A DNA stretch of 64,000 nucleotides from Megalobrama amblycephala (GCF_018812025.1 NC_063045.1:61936339-62000338); one strand, 5' to 3'; counted from the first letter of the stretch, positions 1 to 12,183 are shown. Made by a program: numbers and translations. The notes: generated from the letters alone by a model not told the origin.

Positions 1-589
1 AGCTTAAAAGCATTACATTTGGAGAAATATTGTCATATGTTTGTCAATTTTCTATATAGAGGAGTAATATTTATTCAGGATTTATTGTCATTACTATGAG
101 TGCTGGATACTGTGTTTTCAATTCATACTTGCAGCCGGAGGGCGCTCTGTGCGTTTTTAGTCCACAAATGCCTGAGCACTAAAGAAGAATAGGCAATCCA
201 GGAAATAACTGAACTAACAGAGGACAGAGATCGTTAACTATGGCTATTCAAAACACTTTTCAAGACAATAAATACACGATTGAGACGATGAATGCATGTA
301 TTGCCTCTGAATTTGCGTCTGAATAGCGCTGGCTCCGTGGGCGTGGCCACATTAGCGGATAATGAGCTGAATCACGGACTTCTGACTTGGCTCTCTTTTC
401 ATACAGATTACATAAACACAGAATGTTTTTCTATTTTGCAAAAAGCACAACATTTTGTTTTTACTCTGAGTGTACACAAATAAAAGAAGATATTCAACAG
501 ATTAAAATGGTGTATAACTCTTAATTGTATGTGCAACATTGACGGAGTATTTTGAGTCTCTTTCACACTGGTAAGAAAAAAAACGTGGT
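1..589. other. unique DNA, nothing recognised
   Basis: Ordinary-complexity vertebrate-like sequence. There is no domain-bearing frame, no tandem repeat and no terminal inverted repeat that I can recognise. A 63-residue open frame at 292-483 is within chance expectation. Confidence 0.5.
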
Positions 590-607
590 GGTATCGCCGG
601 CGATACC
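590..607. repeat. perfect 18-bp GC-rich palindrome
   Basis: GGTATCGCCGGCGATACC reads identically on both strands and contains three CpGs in an otherwise CpG-poor stretch. It may be the tip or centre of a degraded inverted-repeat element, but no longer arms are visible on either side. Confidence 0.8.
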
Positions 608-776
608 CTCAGACCTCAGAGTGTTAAGCCAAAAAGTGGTCCATCTACCGGTTATAATACTAATTTCATGTCTTTTTAAATAAAAGTTTGTATGCCACTA
701 AGTGTTCCTTTATCTTTAAACTTTTAGTTTTACAAATCATCACATTAAACACTGGATCATATTTAGATATTTAAAG

Positions 777-942
777 TGCTGGGAAAAGTGTGAATCACTT
801 TAAAAAGTCCTTGAAAAGTGCTTGAATTTCACTCACAAAAGTTTGCAGGAGTTCACAAGTGCGACCTCTAAAAAAATTTAGTCGCACCGGCAGTAAAAAA
901 GGTTGCAAAATGCGAGCATTTGATCGCAGTCTGGAACCCTGA
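777..942. mobile_element. terminal fragment of a dispersed hAT-like element
   Basis: The segment ends in GTCTGGAACCCTGA, which read from the other strand begins CAGGGTTCCAGAC, a form typical of fish hAT-like termini. It also contains the motif TTTAGTCGCACCGG, familiar from cyprinid repeats. No partner terminus is visible, so it is annotated as a fragment. Family assignment rests on recall. Confidence 0.4.
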
Positions 943-1499
943 CAGTGCATAATATTTAAATCGCAAAACGAAAATAATATTCATGAGTGAAGTTTAAAAG
1001 TCGTATATTGCCTTCCCTATACGTTTCAGATGTTTGCATTTGGATAATCAATAAAAATATTTTCAAGTGTGCAGAATTGCTCATTGCAACAGAATTTGTG
1101 TAGTGAAACGTTTCTATCAGAAGCGTTTTAATTACAAACAAAATGTCAGCATAAACAATTCAACTGAGGGACGCTTTCAATCATTCCTGCGTTTGTCATT
1201 AAAACGGCTCTTTGAACGCTGTGATTCTCAGTAATGAGCCTAACTCAGCAAGCCAAGCCGAGAGGTTACGATAAGGAGTAAGAAATCAACCTTGTTTCCA
1301 GTGTTTCTGCTGCTGACGTGTGTGTCCTGCATCCAGAACCAGCGGTCAGCTGTAAATCCTCATTATTAATGCTTAAAGTGACACGTCAGGGTAAAACACA
1401 GGTCAACGGCAAATTCAAAACACACAAGAAGTCATATATCAGTCCTCGCGTTGTGTTCGCGACCCGGCTTTAATTAGGGTCAAACATCTTTGCCTGTAT
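943..1499. other. unique DNA, nothing recognised
   Basis: AT-rich to about 1190, then mixed composition. No repeat, RNA gene or coding evidence was seen. Confidence 0.45.
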
Positions 1500-2110
1500 T
1501 TGTTTTCATTTGTGAGATTTATACGTCTTAATTTAGCAGCTGGCAAACTCGCAGCAGGCGTTCAACATGCCTAATTGTCGAAAGAAAATGCTTTTTCCAT
1601 GCGAGAGAGGGGGGACCTGCGCACATGAGTCAGCTCTCAGCACACGGCAGATAAACACAAATTTATTGTGGGCATTTCAGACAGAGAGATACGGCAGCCA
1701 GTCATATTTATCGTAACTTCTGTTGCGTTTAAATGCGCCTCCATTCAGAAGCTTATCAGTTCGGCCTCCTTCATGTCAAACTCACGATGCTCTCGCACAA
1801 GCGAGGTTTCATTTGAGAAATAAAATGAATTTTAAATCAGCCAATAAAATGCTTCCTGTCAATATTCACATCGAATGAAATTACGCACACATGGAGTTAA
1901 TGCGCCGCTGATCTGCTGGTGATAAAACGCGTCTGCACATTGTTCATATCTGCGGCGAGCGGCGATGCCTATCGATTCTTTCACACAGCAGTTTATGTCC
2001 AGTCATTCAGTGAAACAACGACTGATCATTATCATCTGTCCTAGATGGCGAGCCAACACTAATTCCTGCTCATCAGCGAAAGCATGCATTATTCCTCCTT
2101 CCAAAAACAC
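1500..2110. other. candidate conserved non-coding block
   Basis: Non-repetitive sequence with scattered GC-rich runs. It holds a CCAATAAA motif near 1840, which matches posterior HOX/CDX-type sites, and several TAAT/ATTA cores. The texture resembles vertebrate developmental enhancers. Conservation itself cannot be judged from one sequence. Confidence 0.3.
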
Positions 2111-2657
2111 GGTCCCAGCAGATTCCTCTCATGCTGTCAGATAACTAGAGAAATCTTCAGTGGTGCAACAGCAAAATCTTTAGCACAAATATTAAACTTC
2201 ACTGTTACAACACAATCTCAACAGGACGTCCTTTAAACATTCAATTATGATGTTAAAGTTAAAGTGCTGCATTCAAAGAATCAATATTTTAAACAAACTG
2301 GATTCATCTTACTTGAAATTTAGGCAAGTAAATATGGCATCTTCCCTTTACTACAGTCTAGTGTTATTTCAATATTATTTATATGCTATTATACTATTTA
2401 TTCATTTAATTAATGCATCTGATCATAGTTATGTGCATATATTTGCACTCCAGTCATGTTTATACAGCAGTACATTGCTTTAAAGCAGCAGCTTTACAGT
2501 ATTAAACATGAAAAACAGTGTCAGTGTCGCTTTCAATTAGAATCACAGCTTCAGTTTCGACTGTAAAGCAGCTCTCCAGTGTGTTCATGTTTTTACTCGC
2601 GTGTGACCTCGACTGACTGAACAGAAGAAATCAACTGGTGTCATGAGAAAACGAATC
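2111..2657. other. AT-rich unique DNA, nothing recognised
   Basis: AT-rich sequence with short chance open frames only. No repeat boundary is seen before the element starting near 2658. Confidence 0.45.
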
Positions 2658-3336
2658 CGGGGCACGTTCAAGCTCAAACCGGTGCGCAACGTTTTCCGGG
2701 TTGAACGACATGTTTTTCGGAAACGGACGGCGTGCAACGGGTTTGAGATGCGTTTTCTCTTGTTTGGTGGGTGTGTCAGAAATGTCAGCCCAATCAGCAG
2801 CAAGATGTATATAAACAACGCAGTATTAAAGAGACAGCTTGCACAATGGGTATTAATGTAACATAAAAATACTATACTTATATATTTTGCACTTTAATAA
2901 ACGTTTCTATATGATTATATAATGGTAAATATTAAACTATCATAGCACAACAACAGTGATCAACAATAATGATAATATAGATCAACACAGTTTTGGAGGT
3001 AAGAAGTGGATTATCCTTCACCTGAAATGTTTGCCTTTTCATGCTGAAATGCGAGACAAATGTTGGATCACAATAATTAGAAGTTCCTTCACTCGATTGG
3101 GATGTTCTCTTTTATTCTGGACGGCAAGAGCAGTGACTGTAACAGCGAGCGTATTTTGCAGTATTAAACACGTATTTATACCGATTTAATCAGGCTTCTT
3201 CAAAAAGAACACAAAGAATGACCTTCTCAGCTGCCGTAGTTGGATCTCTTGCGTCATCAGAACAGGGTGTTCAAAGCACCACCATTTCCATTTAAAAAAC
3301 GTTTTGCAACGTTTTGTCGGGTCTGAACGCAGCCCA
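2658..3336. mobile_element. non-autonomous hAT-like element
   Basis: The left end (GGGGCACGTTCAAGCTC at 2658) and the inverse of the right end (GGGCTGCGTTCAGACCCG, ending about 3335) share a GGGCNNCGTTCA core and an inner GCAACGTTTT motif. They therefore form imperfect terminal inverted repeats about 680 bp apart. The interior has no transposase frame. No clean 8-bp target duplication is visible, so the superfamily is inferred from the form of the ends. Confidence 0.5.
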
Positions 3337-4224
3337 GGTCTCCTTTAGGACCCAGGCGGTAATGCCTGATTTAAAAGTTGTTATCCTATTTCACTGTTGT
3401 ATGATGTTTATTACATTAAGTGCACAAACAACATGCTTGGAATAGAAAATGAATGCCTATGCATGATAAAACAAACTGTCGTTGTAATGCATTTTAAATT
3501 ATATAAATCATAACGTGATTTCGCAGGAATTATAACCAGGTGCTAAAAATACTACCCAATAAAAGGAGACCCGATTCCTGGGAGGACTCGATTTCTCACC
3601 ACACCAAAGAAGATTTCCTCATCAAAGAAGGCCTATTACATCATCTTTGAAGGTGTTTACCAAAGAAGAGCAAACTTTTCTGGAGCGTTCGTTTTGGCGA
3701 GCCGTTTCAGACTCCAACAAACTTTGTTTTATCCTGATTTTGTTTGAAATTACGCCACACAAGTTTGTTTTTCAATTTTGCTTAAAGAATATCTGTGCCT
3801 TTAGCTTTTATTTTTATTTTCAGTTTTAACTTTAATTTTGCTATGTGCTTTTGTTTTTTATTTTTTCAGTTTTAGTAATTTTAAAACTACAACTTATTTT
3901 ATTTCAGTTAGTTGCTGCAACATTTTCAGTTTGCATTTAAGTTTTTCCAATAAGTTTTTATATTTTATTACAGCTTTATTTTAATTAACGAACCATTTTT
4001 AATCGTGGTGAATGGAAACTACAACAAATAGCAATAGGAAAAATTGCATTTTTATGACTTTCCAAAAGAGGGAAAAAATATTGGAAGCTTGATTACGTTG
4101 TTCACAAGAGAGATTCGCCGTTACTCTATCAAACATTTTTCTGTAATTTAATGGCAAGGTAAGAAAACACAAAGTATAGTAATATAAATTTTATTGGATA
4201 AATAAGATTTATGATGTCGTTAAC
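3337..4224. other. unique DNA with a short inverted repeat
   Basis: A 10-bp sequence GGTCTCCTTT at about 3337 recurs inverted as AAAGGAGACC at about 3561, followed by T-rich low-complexity DNA from 3800 to 4010. The inverted pair could mark a small degraded element but could also be chance. Confidence 0.3.
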
Positions 4225-5176
4225 TAGGGCTGGGTAAAAAATTATCGATTTCTCGATTTTAATCAATTCTCATTTTTAGGAACCGATATTGATTCTCAAA
4301 TCCCACAAATCGATTAGTCTAGCCCGTTTTCAGTTGATGAATGAGCAGAATATGTAGCGCCTCCCATCCAATAAATCGCAATAATCTTTGTTACTTTTGA
4401 TATGAAGCAAAGTCTCAGATTTCAAATGACGTCCATCTTATTATGAGATTCAGAAAATAAATACCGTTTTGCCGCTGTTTAATGTGGCGTGACGGATCGC
4501 TTTAGCGCCTCAGTTAAAGAGAAGCATGTGATCATCCTCTCCTCCGCTTTAATACCAGTTACAGCGAAATAAACATGCATGAACATCTGAAGGTATGTTA
4601 AAATATACAGTACAACTTACTGAAATCCGTATCATGTCTCGTGTAATCGCTCAATCAGTGTTTCAACCTCGGAAAGACGTCAATAAAACAGCTTCAATGT
4701 CACATGACGTCACATTTACCTCAGAAAAACATATTCAGTGACCATAAACTCATTAGTCAGCTAGAAAAGTGAACTCTAGAAAGATAAATATAGCTATGCA
4801 CCGTTACATATTCATTATAATGTTCTTCAATATTTAATGCATGTCTGAATAAATCAGCCGCGATTTAAATGTTTATATTTCAAAAAAACGAATTGGAGTA
4901 GAAATATGATTATGTAATTCTAAACTTTATTTAAAATAAAAACATAATTGAGTGTAATTTAAGTGCTTGTATATAATTAAGTTAATTTAACCTTCAATAT
5001 TATTATAGTAGTACCAGCTGACTCTCATGTGTAGTTTACAGCATTAGTTGAGAGATTTTATTCCTCTAGAAAATTTGCCATGTGCTGAAACTGAAATACT
5101 ACATCCAAAATAATCCATATCGAATCAAAAGCATGTGAATAGAAATCGAATCGTCAAAATTGTGTCAATAGCCCTA
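4225..5176. mobile_element. hAT-like non-autonomous element with target duplication
   Basis: It begins TAGGGCTGGGTAAAAAATTA and ends with TGTGTCAATAGCCCTA, and both ends carry ATCGATT/AATCGAT-type motifs just inside. The flanking octamers are TCGTTAAC (4217-4224) and TTATTAAC (5177-5184). They match at 6 of 8 positions, and both mismatches lie at one CpG, the expected site of decay. An 8-bp duplication fits the hAT superfamily. There is no transposase, so it would need a partner for mobility. Confidence 0.75.
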
Positions 5177-5279
5177 TTATTAACTATGGAAACACGTCAC
5201 AGCCTGTAAAAAAGGATGAACATTTTTTCCATGCGAAATTCAGTCATGTTTTATAATGCATGATTATTCATTTTCACAC

Positions 5280-5910
5280 ACAAGCCCCCACATGTTGATT
5301 TTCAGTGCTGGGGAGCAGGACTGCATCTGTGAGGGGTTAACCAGCGCAGTTAAGAGTTAAAAGGCTGGTAAGTGGCTCTATTAGTCGGGTCGAACGGCAG
5401 GGAGGAGTGGAGAGACAAACCCAGGAGACGTCCGTCTCAGCGCAGGGGGAGGTGCCGTAATGAGCGCGCTCACAATGACCGAGGCAGCCACCGAAACGTC
5501 CAACTAGGGCACCAGATGCAGTCGGAACGAGGCCAATGAGCGAGAAGGGGTAGAGGGATCCTGAGGATGTTTCTCTCGGTTACACTTACAGGAGGAGAAC
5601 AAAAAACAATCTGCACATATGAATTTGATAAAGGTCTTTGAACTGCACGCTGATGCCTCTGGGCAGGTTATCAATTTGTTGACAAGCACACCCAATTTCA
5701 TATCAGCCTCACCTTCTGTTGTGTTTCCCGTGTCAGAGTTGCCGGTGGGCCGCACTCGAGGTTGGGGTAATGAAAGCCACGTGTGTCCAGACTGCTCCGG
5801 TCATGTTTGCACTCACTCAGGCCTCACATTAAAGCATGTCAGTCGTCGTACGGGACGTTCCCCTCATTAGCACCTCTTTACAGGTGCCCCATTGACCCCA
5901 AACATCTCCG
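5280..5910. other. candidate conserved non-coding block
   Basis: A non-repetitive, moderately GC-rich stretch (most enhancer-like at 5610-5870) with ATCAATTTGTTGACAAGC-type motifs and balanced composition. Two overlapping 83-residue frames on opposite strands have no recognisable domain and cancel each other as evidence. Non-coding regulatory DNA is the more likely reading. Confidence 0.3.
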
Positions 5911-6475
5911 CCCTACTAGACTGATGGTTATCATTGTGAACTAAAACTAAAAACGTTTTTGTTGTCTGAAATAAATAATGCAAGACCATTTTAGTCGCAT
6001 ATGCTCCCGAACTTTTGTCTGAATATATTTGCAAGCATTTGTGCGTTCATGATGCGTGAAAATATAAGAAGAAGAAGGGGGGTTGGGGTTATATGAATGC
6101 ATCTCTGAAGGGAACTGATTGTCTTTCGATGGCGTTTTATTTTCCATATAAAGTATTATTTATAAGCGCAGTGCTGATTTGCGTACAGCGCCACCTACTG
6201 TCGGAGAGCGAGTATGCATTTTCATTCAGTCCGTCTGCTGTTTTTGTTTTGTGCAGGCGTTTAAGTAGCATAATTTCACAAATCTAAAATCAGACCATTG
6301 TGTTTTTACTTGAAGCTGTAATTAAATCTAATTTAAATCAAAAGCAACTACTCATCTTTGTTTGGATCATAATTAAAGTGCCTCTAATTTCAAATGGCTA
6401 CAGATATTTTTGTTTAAGACCAGTTTGGCCAGTTATAAAGCACATAAACAACAAATAAATTTGCTTAAACATCAC
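5911..6475. other. unique DNA, little recognised
   Basis: Contains AGCGCCACCTACTG near 6188, a short motif common in fish dispersed repeats and present again in similar form near 7179. Nothing else is recognised. Confidence 0.35.
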
Positions 6476-6477
6476 TT

Positions 6478-7779
6478 TCTGATGCTCACGTGTCCACTGT
6501 TGGCTCTTTCGGTGGGGGACAGGGGTCAGCATGGGCACCGTGACTGGTCTGCAGCTACAAACTGTGATGCACTGTGTATTCTGACACCTTTCTATCAGCA
6601 TTAACTTCTTGAGCAATTTGAGCTACAGGAGCTCGTCTGTTGGATCAGACCACATGGGCCAGCCTTCACTCCCCATGTGCATCAGTGAGCCTCGACCGCC
6701 CTGTCGCCGGTTCACCACTGTTCCTTCCCTGGACCACTTTTGATAGATATTGACCACTGCAGACCGGGGACACCCCACAAGAGCTGCAGTTTTGGACTTT
6801 CACTGCGTGATTTAGTCTATTAAAATCCATTTAGAATGACTCAGAATTCAAGATAAGGGGTAAAAATGCCCCTGTATATATTTCATATTTATATAATTTA
6901 ATATAGTTAACCAGTATTACACAAAGAGCGCCATTTTTCACCAAATATTAGCATGATTACAAATGTGATATTGATTTTATTCAGCGTACAGTTTAATGAA
7001 CAAGAACTTAATATCAAGTGACTTACATTTTAGACACTAAATCGTCTGTTTCGCTTTATTTCGCCAACTAAAATAGTTCCAGAATTGTTTTGTGTCTCTG
7101 AGCAACACTTCCTGAATGAATCAGCCGTTTGAATGAATCGGTTGAATCTCAATGACTCACTCATTAACAGTGATTCGCTGCCACCTACTGGCGGGTTTAA
7201 TTTCACATTTAAAGTGTCTTCATTTTTTTTAATAATTTCAAATAACAGTATTTAACGTTTTATATTTTCAACATTAAAAACATTTTTATGCATCTGTAAA
7301 CTGATTAACTTTAATAAAGTTTAATCTATAGTTATACATTAGATTACAATTTCTGTACCTGAAAATCTCCTGCTTAAACCTTCATGAAAAACTTGAAAAG
7401 CACCATTTATTTCATTTATATGTTTGTTCTGTTGTATTTATTTGTGCTATTACTCATAATTTGATTATTTGTTACTATTATATTACCGTTTATTTGTCTA
7501 ACAATATTTAAAATTTAAGTTAATCTAGTAGCTTTTGGTGTCATAACCCTATTTATTGAGGTTAAATGTAACAAAGACAACGAAAACAATAACTATGCTT
7601 ATTTTATAGGTCCATTTTCTTTTCTTTTACTTTTATTAATTTTTTGTTGTGGGGCCAGTGAACATTTTGGCGGGGCAAGTAAAAATTTGAACCACTGGTC
7701 CGACCGGGCTAGTAAAAAAATCCCTAGCCATCACAATTTGGCTCTTGTCAAACTCGCTGAAATCCTTATGCTTGCCCAT
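6478..7779 (-). pseudogene. Tc1 transposase pseudogene
   Basis: Minus-strand reading from ATG at 7779 gives MGKHKDFSEFDKSQIVMAR, the start of the first helix-turn-helix DNA-binding domain of fish Tc1 transposases. After the nested insertion the reading resumes near 6798 with SKTAALVGCPRSAVVNIYQK, the rest of that domain. It then passes through frameshifts to a segment containing VPMLTPVPHRKSQQWTREH near 6480. The DDE catalytic motifs downstream of this point are absent. The insertion, frameshifts and truncation leave it inactive. Confidence 0.85.
6799..7724. mobile_element. hAT-like insertion inside the Tc1 element
   Basis: The right boundary reads (other strand) TAGGGATTTTTTTACTAGCC, a terminus type known from cyprinid hAT-like repeats, and sits exactly where Tc1 homology resumes. 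The left boundary near 6799 is inferred only from where Tc1 similarity stops, and about 20 bp of Tc1 sequence seems lost. The interior is AT-rich with no coding frame and may itself be composite. Confidence 0.5.
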
Positions 7780-7864
7780 TTTTCCTGCTTCTTTGAGGAC
7801 AAAATGTTCACTTGCTGCCTAATAATATCCCACCCACCTGTCAGTGCTCATAATGCCTGATCGA

Positions 7865-7865
7865 G

Positions 7866-7900
<35 letters not shown>
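7865..7900. repeat. (TA)n(CA)n microsatellite
   Basis: A TA run passes into a CA run with no interruption, at the edge of the Tc1 remnant. Confidence 0.95.
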
Positions 7901-8960
7901 GGAAGCACCAGTGCTATCAAGTAAAAAAGTTAATTTTGAGCCCTGAAAACTATAATAGTGATACTAAAACAGCACTCGGACCCACCATGTGGCTTCTAGA
8001 GCGTCTGCTTTTGAACCGCCACGCTCTGACAAGCCCAAAGTCTCGAGCGAGACGTGCCGTCGAGGAACACGCGTCAGAAGACAGCGCCGTTGGCCCCACG
8101 CTCATTAAACGGGCCCCTGCGATGACCCTCTCTGGGTCTCACCAGCTGTTTCTGCAAACTGCCACCATTTCATTTTTTTACGAGCTCCGCCTATTAATCT
8201 CTGGGCGCGATGGTGGTGATGGTGCTTTAGACAAGCGGACGATCTCATCTGCTAATTAACGGCTTTAGTTTCATTTCCAGCCTCGGCGGTACGTTTTCCC
8301 AACACAGCTTTCAGCACTTTTGCCAATTAATAGACGTCTCAATTCATTGGTTTAATAAATGTGTTAATTTTGCGAGCAGGAGGCAGAAACGGCGACATCA
8401 TCGGAGATAAATTCGCTCTGATTTAATTTTTTTGGCTGAGGCTTAAACGTACAGGACTGGAAATTCATTAGAAAGCTTAATCTCGCTTTGAAAAGCGTGC
8501 GTGTCGATGACGGCGCAGCATTAGGCGCGCGAGGAACGAGCGGCCGGATTCGAGGAGACTTTTCCTATTACTGAATCCGGCCCTTCAGAAGCACTGCCGC
8601 TAATGAACCTGAACGCCTCCATTATTAAGTTACCACAGAAAATCCTCAAGGCAAACGTTCTTCTGGTCTGTGAAGGAAAACATCTTTACAAGATAATGGC
8701 CTTTCCTCTAATTACAATATGTGTAAGCCCATGTGCTCGGCGCGGGACCTCTTCCCTTTGAAGAGTGTTGGGTCGCCGCTCTCCGCAAGCGCTCTCGGTC
8801 CCTTTCTATTTTCAGCTCGTCAAATCTCAAAGAAAGGAAAATGAGAAGAAGAGAGAGGGGTTTAATAAAAGAAGATGACGAAGACTAGGAGAAAGGCAGC
8901 GGTGTCTGCATTAGCCTGGAATATAACCGAGCTGTGAGTTTAAGAGGAAAACAGTTCATA
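7901..8960. other. candidate regulatory block rich in homeodomain motifs
   Basis: Non-repetitive DNA with many TAAT cores: GCTAATTAACGG at about 8249, CCAATTAATAG at about 8318, TTCATTAGAAAGCTTAATC at about 8463, GCTAATGAACC at about 8599 and CTAATTACAATA near 8708. GC-rich runs with CpGs separate them. This mix is typical of deeply conserved developmental enhancers. A 107-residue open frame at 7936-8259 has no recognisable domain and is more likely chance. Confidence 0.4.
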
Positions 8961-9130
8961 TTAGGACCAGTATAACCAATGATTTAATCTCAAAATAGAC
9001 AAATATGGATTGATACAACAATAACACTGATATTAATTGATACAAATTTGGTTTTATTTCTATGTGATGGTCAACAGAGTTTTTCACAATGCAAAAAAAA
9101 AAAATGTTCCCATAAAAATAAGCATGTACT

Positions 9131-9133
<3 letters not shown>

Positions 9134-9204
<71 letters not shown>

Positions 9205-9248
9205 CTATAATATTCTAAACAAAATATATAAATATTGCAATTTAAATT

Positions 9249-9282
<34 letters not shown>

Positions 9283-9784
9283 AAAAATATAATATTTTAT
9301 TTCTATTTTTAATATATATTTATAATATTATAAAAAGATATCTAAATGTTGTAATTAAACTTTTTTGTAATTAAAATATATATTTAAATTAAATTATGTA
9401 TTTATTTTTTTATTTATTTTAAATTTAATATTTAATTAAAAGTTATTTAATAAAATATTTAATAAAATAATATTTTAAAAACAATATTTTAAATAAAATA
9501 TATAAATATTATATATATTATATAATTTTATATATATAATTTATTTAAAATATTATAAAAAGATATTTAAATGTTGTATTTTTTAAATTAAAATACGTAT
9601 TTAAATTAAATTATGTATTATTTATAATATTTAATTAAAATAATAGTTATTTATAATATTTAAAATAAAATAAATAAATATTGTAATTTAATATAAATAA
9701 TATAGGCTACAATTAGGCTATAATTAAATTTTATACACACACACACATACATACATATACATACATATTCATATATATATATAT
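9134..9784. repeat. AT-rich tract with (TA)n and (CA)n microsatellites
   Basis: An uninterrupted TA run occupies about 9134-9203 and a second about 9252-9280. Very AT-rich DNA with irregular TTTAAA/AATATT follows, then a CA/TACA run at about 9734-9772. No gene signal was seen. Confidence 0.9.
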
Positions 9785-10866
9785 TAGGGGTGTGACGAGA
9801 TTTCTCGTCGAGGCAACAAGTAGTCTCGTGATGTTGCCATGACAGAGTGTTAGGATGATTGGGAAAGAATATGCCACCGCTACATTTACATTACGCCTCC
9901 ACTGTAGTTTTGCTTTGTATTTAAATAAAAAACATTTAATTCAGTTGGGTAACGGTCGCCGCCGCTCCATATTTACAGAGTTACGCGCGATCGCTAAAAG
10001 TGAAAGTAAACGCGCGCGCGCATTCAAACGTGATTTCAATACCCCGCATTTTGAAAGCGGCTCCCTGATGAATGCAAATATCTCTCAATATGAAAGCTAT
10101 TTTAGGCTGGGCAGTGTAGTTGTAACCATCTCTTAGCTCTGTATCAAAGAAAACATTGGTCTTATTTGCACTTTTGAATATCGAGAGAGTGCGATTATGG
10201 TTGCACTTATTGTAAAGTGTTACCATAAAAACAAATAACAGTTTCTCTTAATCTTATTAAGCACAAACAATAAGGTTTCATTTGTTAACATTAGTTAATG
10301 CACTGTGAACTATCATGAACTAACAATGAATGACTATTTTTATTAACTAACATAAACAAAGATTAATAAATACTGTAGCAAATATATTGCTCATTGTTAG
10401 TTGATGTTGGTTAATACATTAATGTTAATAAATGAGACCTTATTGTAAAGTGTTAACATTTTTATTTATGCTGTTTTTATTTCTATGATCAGTTTGTGGA
10501 AAGGAGTTCAGTTAGGAGGTCAAAGGTTGTAGAAGCTCATAAATCATGTACAGTAAGGTCTGAAGAGACTGAAATACAGAAGAGAAGTCAGTCAGTTGAG
10601 TTTGTGGCAAAACCTTTTACAGTGCTTGAGTATTGTTGTCTTTTACTGCATATGATAATTAATACTAAGAAAGTAGAACTGAAATGACATTCATTACGAG
10701 ATGATTAGTTAAAACATTTCAAATACACCTGCAGAATATTTTTTCTAGTCATGTATTTCGCCATTGAGGATTTCTTAAAAATAGTGTGTAAAAATCTTGT
10801 CTCGTCTCGTGAACTCAGTCTCGAGTCTCGTCTCGTCTCGTGAGATACCCGTCTCGTCACACCCCT

Positions 10867-10867
<1 letters not shown>
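9785..10867. mobile_element. hAT-like non-autonomous element inside a TA tract
   Basis: Perfect terminal inverted repeats TAGGGGTGTGACGAGA are found at 9785 and, inverted, ending at 10867. Inside each are further TCTCG repeats (CTCGTCTCGTG near 10800-10855). The flanks are TA repeats, so the target duplication cannot be read. A 93-residue open frame at 9855-10136 shows no transposase motif. A second element is nested at 10267-10446. Confidence 0.75.
10267..10446. mobile_element. nested short TIR element (MITE)
   Basis: It starts ACAATAAGGTTTCATTTGTT and ends, inverted, with the same motif (GACCTTATTGT). A further TTAACATTAGTTAATG motif is mirrored near the far end. About 180 bp with no coding capacity. 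A related but larger copy is seen at 55.48-56.18 kb. Confidence 0.65.

Positions 10868-10868
<1 letters not shown>

Positions 10869-10945
<77 letters not shown>
10869..10945. repeat. (TA)n microsatellite
   Basis: An almost pure TA run lying between the hAT-like element and the mariner-type MITE. Confidence 0.95.
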
Positions 10946-10948
<3 letters not shown>

Positions 10949-11302
10949 AAGCCAAAAAATATTCAGACACCTTGAACATTTCATTCATTAATACACTTCA
11001 TTCACTATATTTTTAAAAAATGGTAATAAAATATGACAAGATCTCAGAGTTAAACTGTGTGAGAAAAAATTAATCTTAATTATGTCAGATAACACTTAAG
11101 CAGAACATGGTCAGGTCAAAGTGTCAATCATTTTTGGTTCCAAATTTTTATCAGTTTTACTGTATGAAGAATTTTTGGGTATAATAATAATGTCACATTT
11201 TACTTTATTTTGCTATCCTCACTTACATAAATGAACTATAGTGTCCTGCACCCACAGTAAAAACATATCAAAAATATCTGAATAATTTTTGGTTTGACTG
11301 TA
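10946..11302. mobile_element. Tc1/mariner-type MITE
   Basis: The left end GTCAAGCCAAAAAATATTCAG and the inverse of the right end, CAGTCAAACCAAAAATTATTC, match over about 25 bp with few differences, and TA lies at both outer edges. The length is about 355 bp and there is no transposase. This is the classic form of a non-autonomous Tc1/mariner element inserted at a TA target. Confidence 0.8.
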
Positions 11303-12183
11303 TGTATGTCACTCCCTAATTAATAAGCTGAAAATCCAATCATTTGCATGTGGACACTCTCCTCGAATAATAATGACTGCAACAAAATAAATAAATATCG
11401 ATTTAGCTTTGCTAAACTCTTCCCAGGGGAAGAAGGATTTGATGGAATCCCATGTATATTCCAAGGGCACCAGGACGCTCTTTATAGTCGCTGCGTTAAC
11501 AATATTACTATCAACAACCCTCCGCATGTCATTTCCTCTAGAGAGGAATCATATCTCAACAGACAGAACATCTCATCTGATTTCTCCTCCCTACATTTTC
11601 ACGTTCTGTCCCTCTTTGAAATGATGTGAAGAGATTGAGGGTGTGAAGAGCTCAAGTGATTCATGGTGACGTAATGAAGACATTTAAATGAGACGCATCT
11701 TTTTATTTCCCTCCGGACACAAACTCACTGCTGACATCTACACGTCCAGCAAAACTCTTCCTATAGCAGCTCTCTGAGTGTTTATCCTGACATTCCTTGA
11801 ATGATAAACACTTAAATTGGGCTTCTGTTTACTGGGATGAAAGGTCATCTTGTCAAAAGTCTGGGATTGCTCACAAAGCCCTTGTTTCTGACAGATCTCC
11901 ACCCCCAAATGAGCCATAATCTACCTCTTCACCTCCTAAACAACTCCATCTGAAAGAAACGGAGGCGGCGACGGCCCTGCGGCAAACCCACACGCAAACA
12001 CACGTTTATCTAAACGAGGCCCCGCCATTGACTTTTCATGCAAAGCTAATTATACTGACTACAGACCAACCCCTGTAGAAAACCTTCAGCTTTTTAGGGA
12101 TAAAAATTAAATGAATTAACTCATGAAACATATTTTTTCTAAATGAAGACATCCCTAAAGGAAGATTTTGCTCACTTTTGGGG

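Larger units (their letters stand above)
6476..7860 (-). mobile_element. Tc1-type transposon, truncated and split
   Basis: On the minus strand the 5' end lies near 7860, with the CGATCAGGCAT motif of this fish Tc1 family at about 7850-7865. The element runs down to about 6476, where it breaks off. The region from about 6799 to 7724 is unrelated sequence inserted into it. The far third, which should hold the catalytic core and the other inverted terminus, is missing. The element abuts a TA/CA microsatellite, consistent with TA target preference. Family recognition is from remembered transposase sequence. Confidence 0.8.

Noticed and set aside
9855..10226. Open frames inside the hAT-like element as a transposase
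   Set aside because: Too short, with no BED zinc finger or dimerisation motif. The element is non-autonomous.
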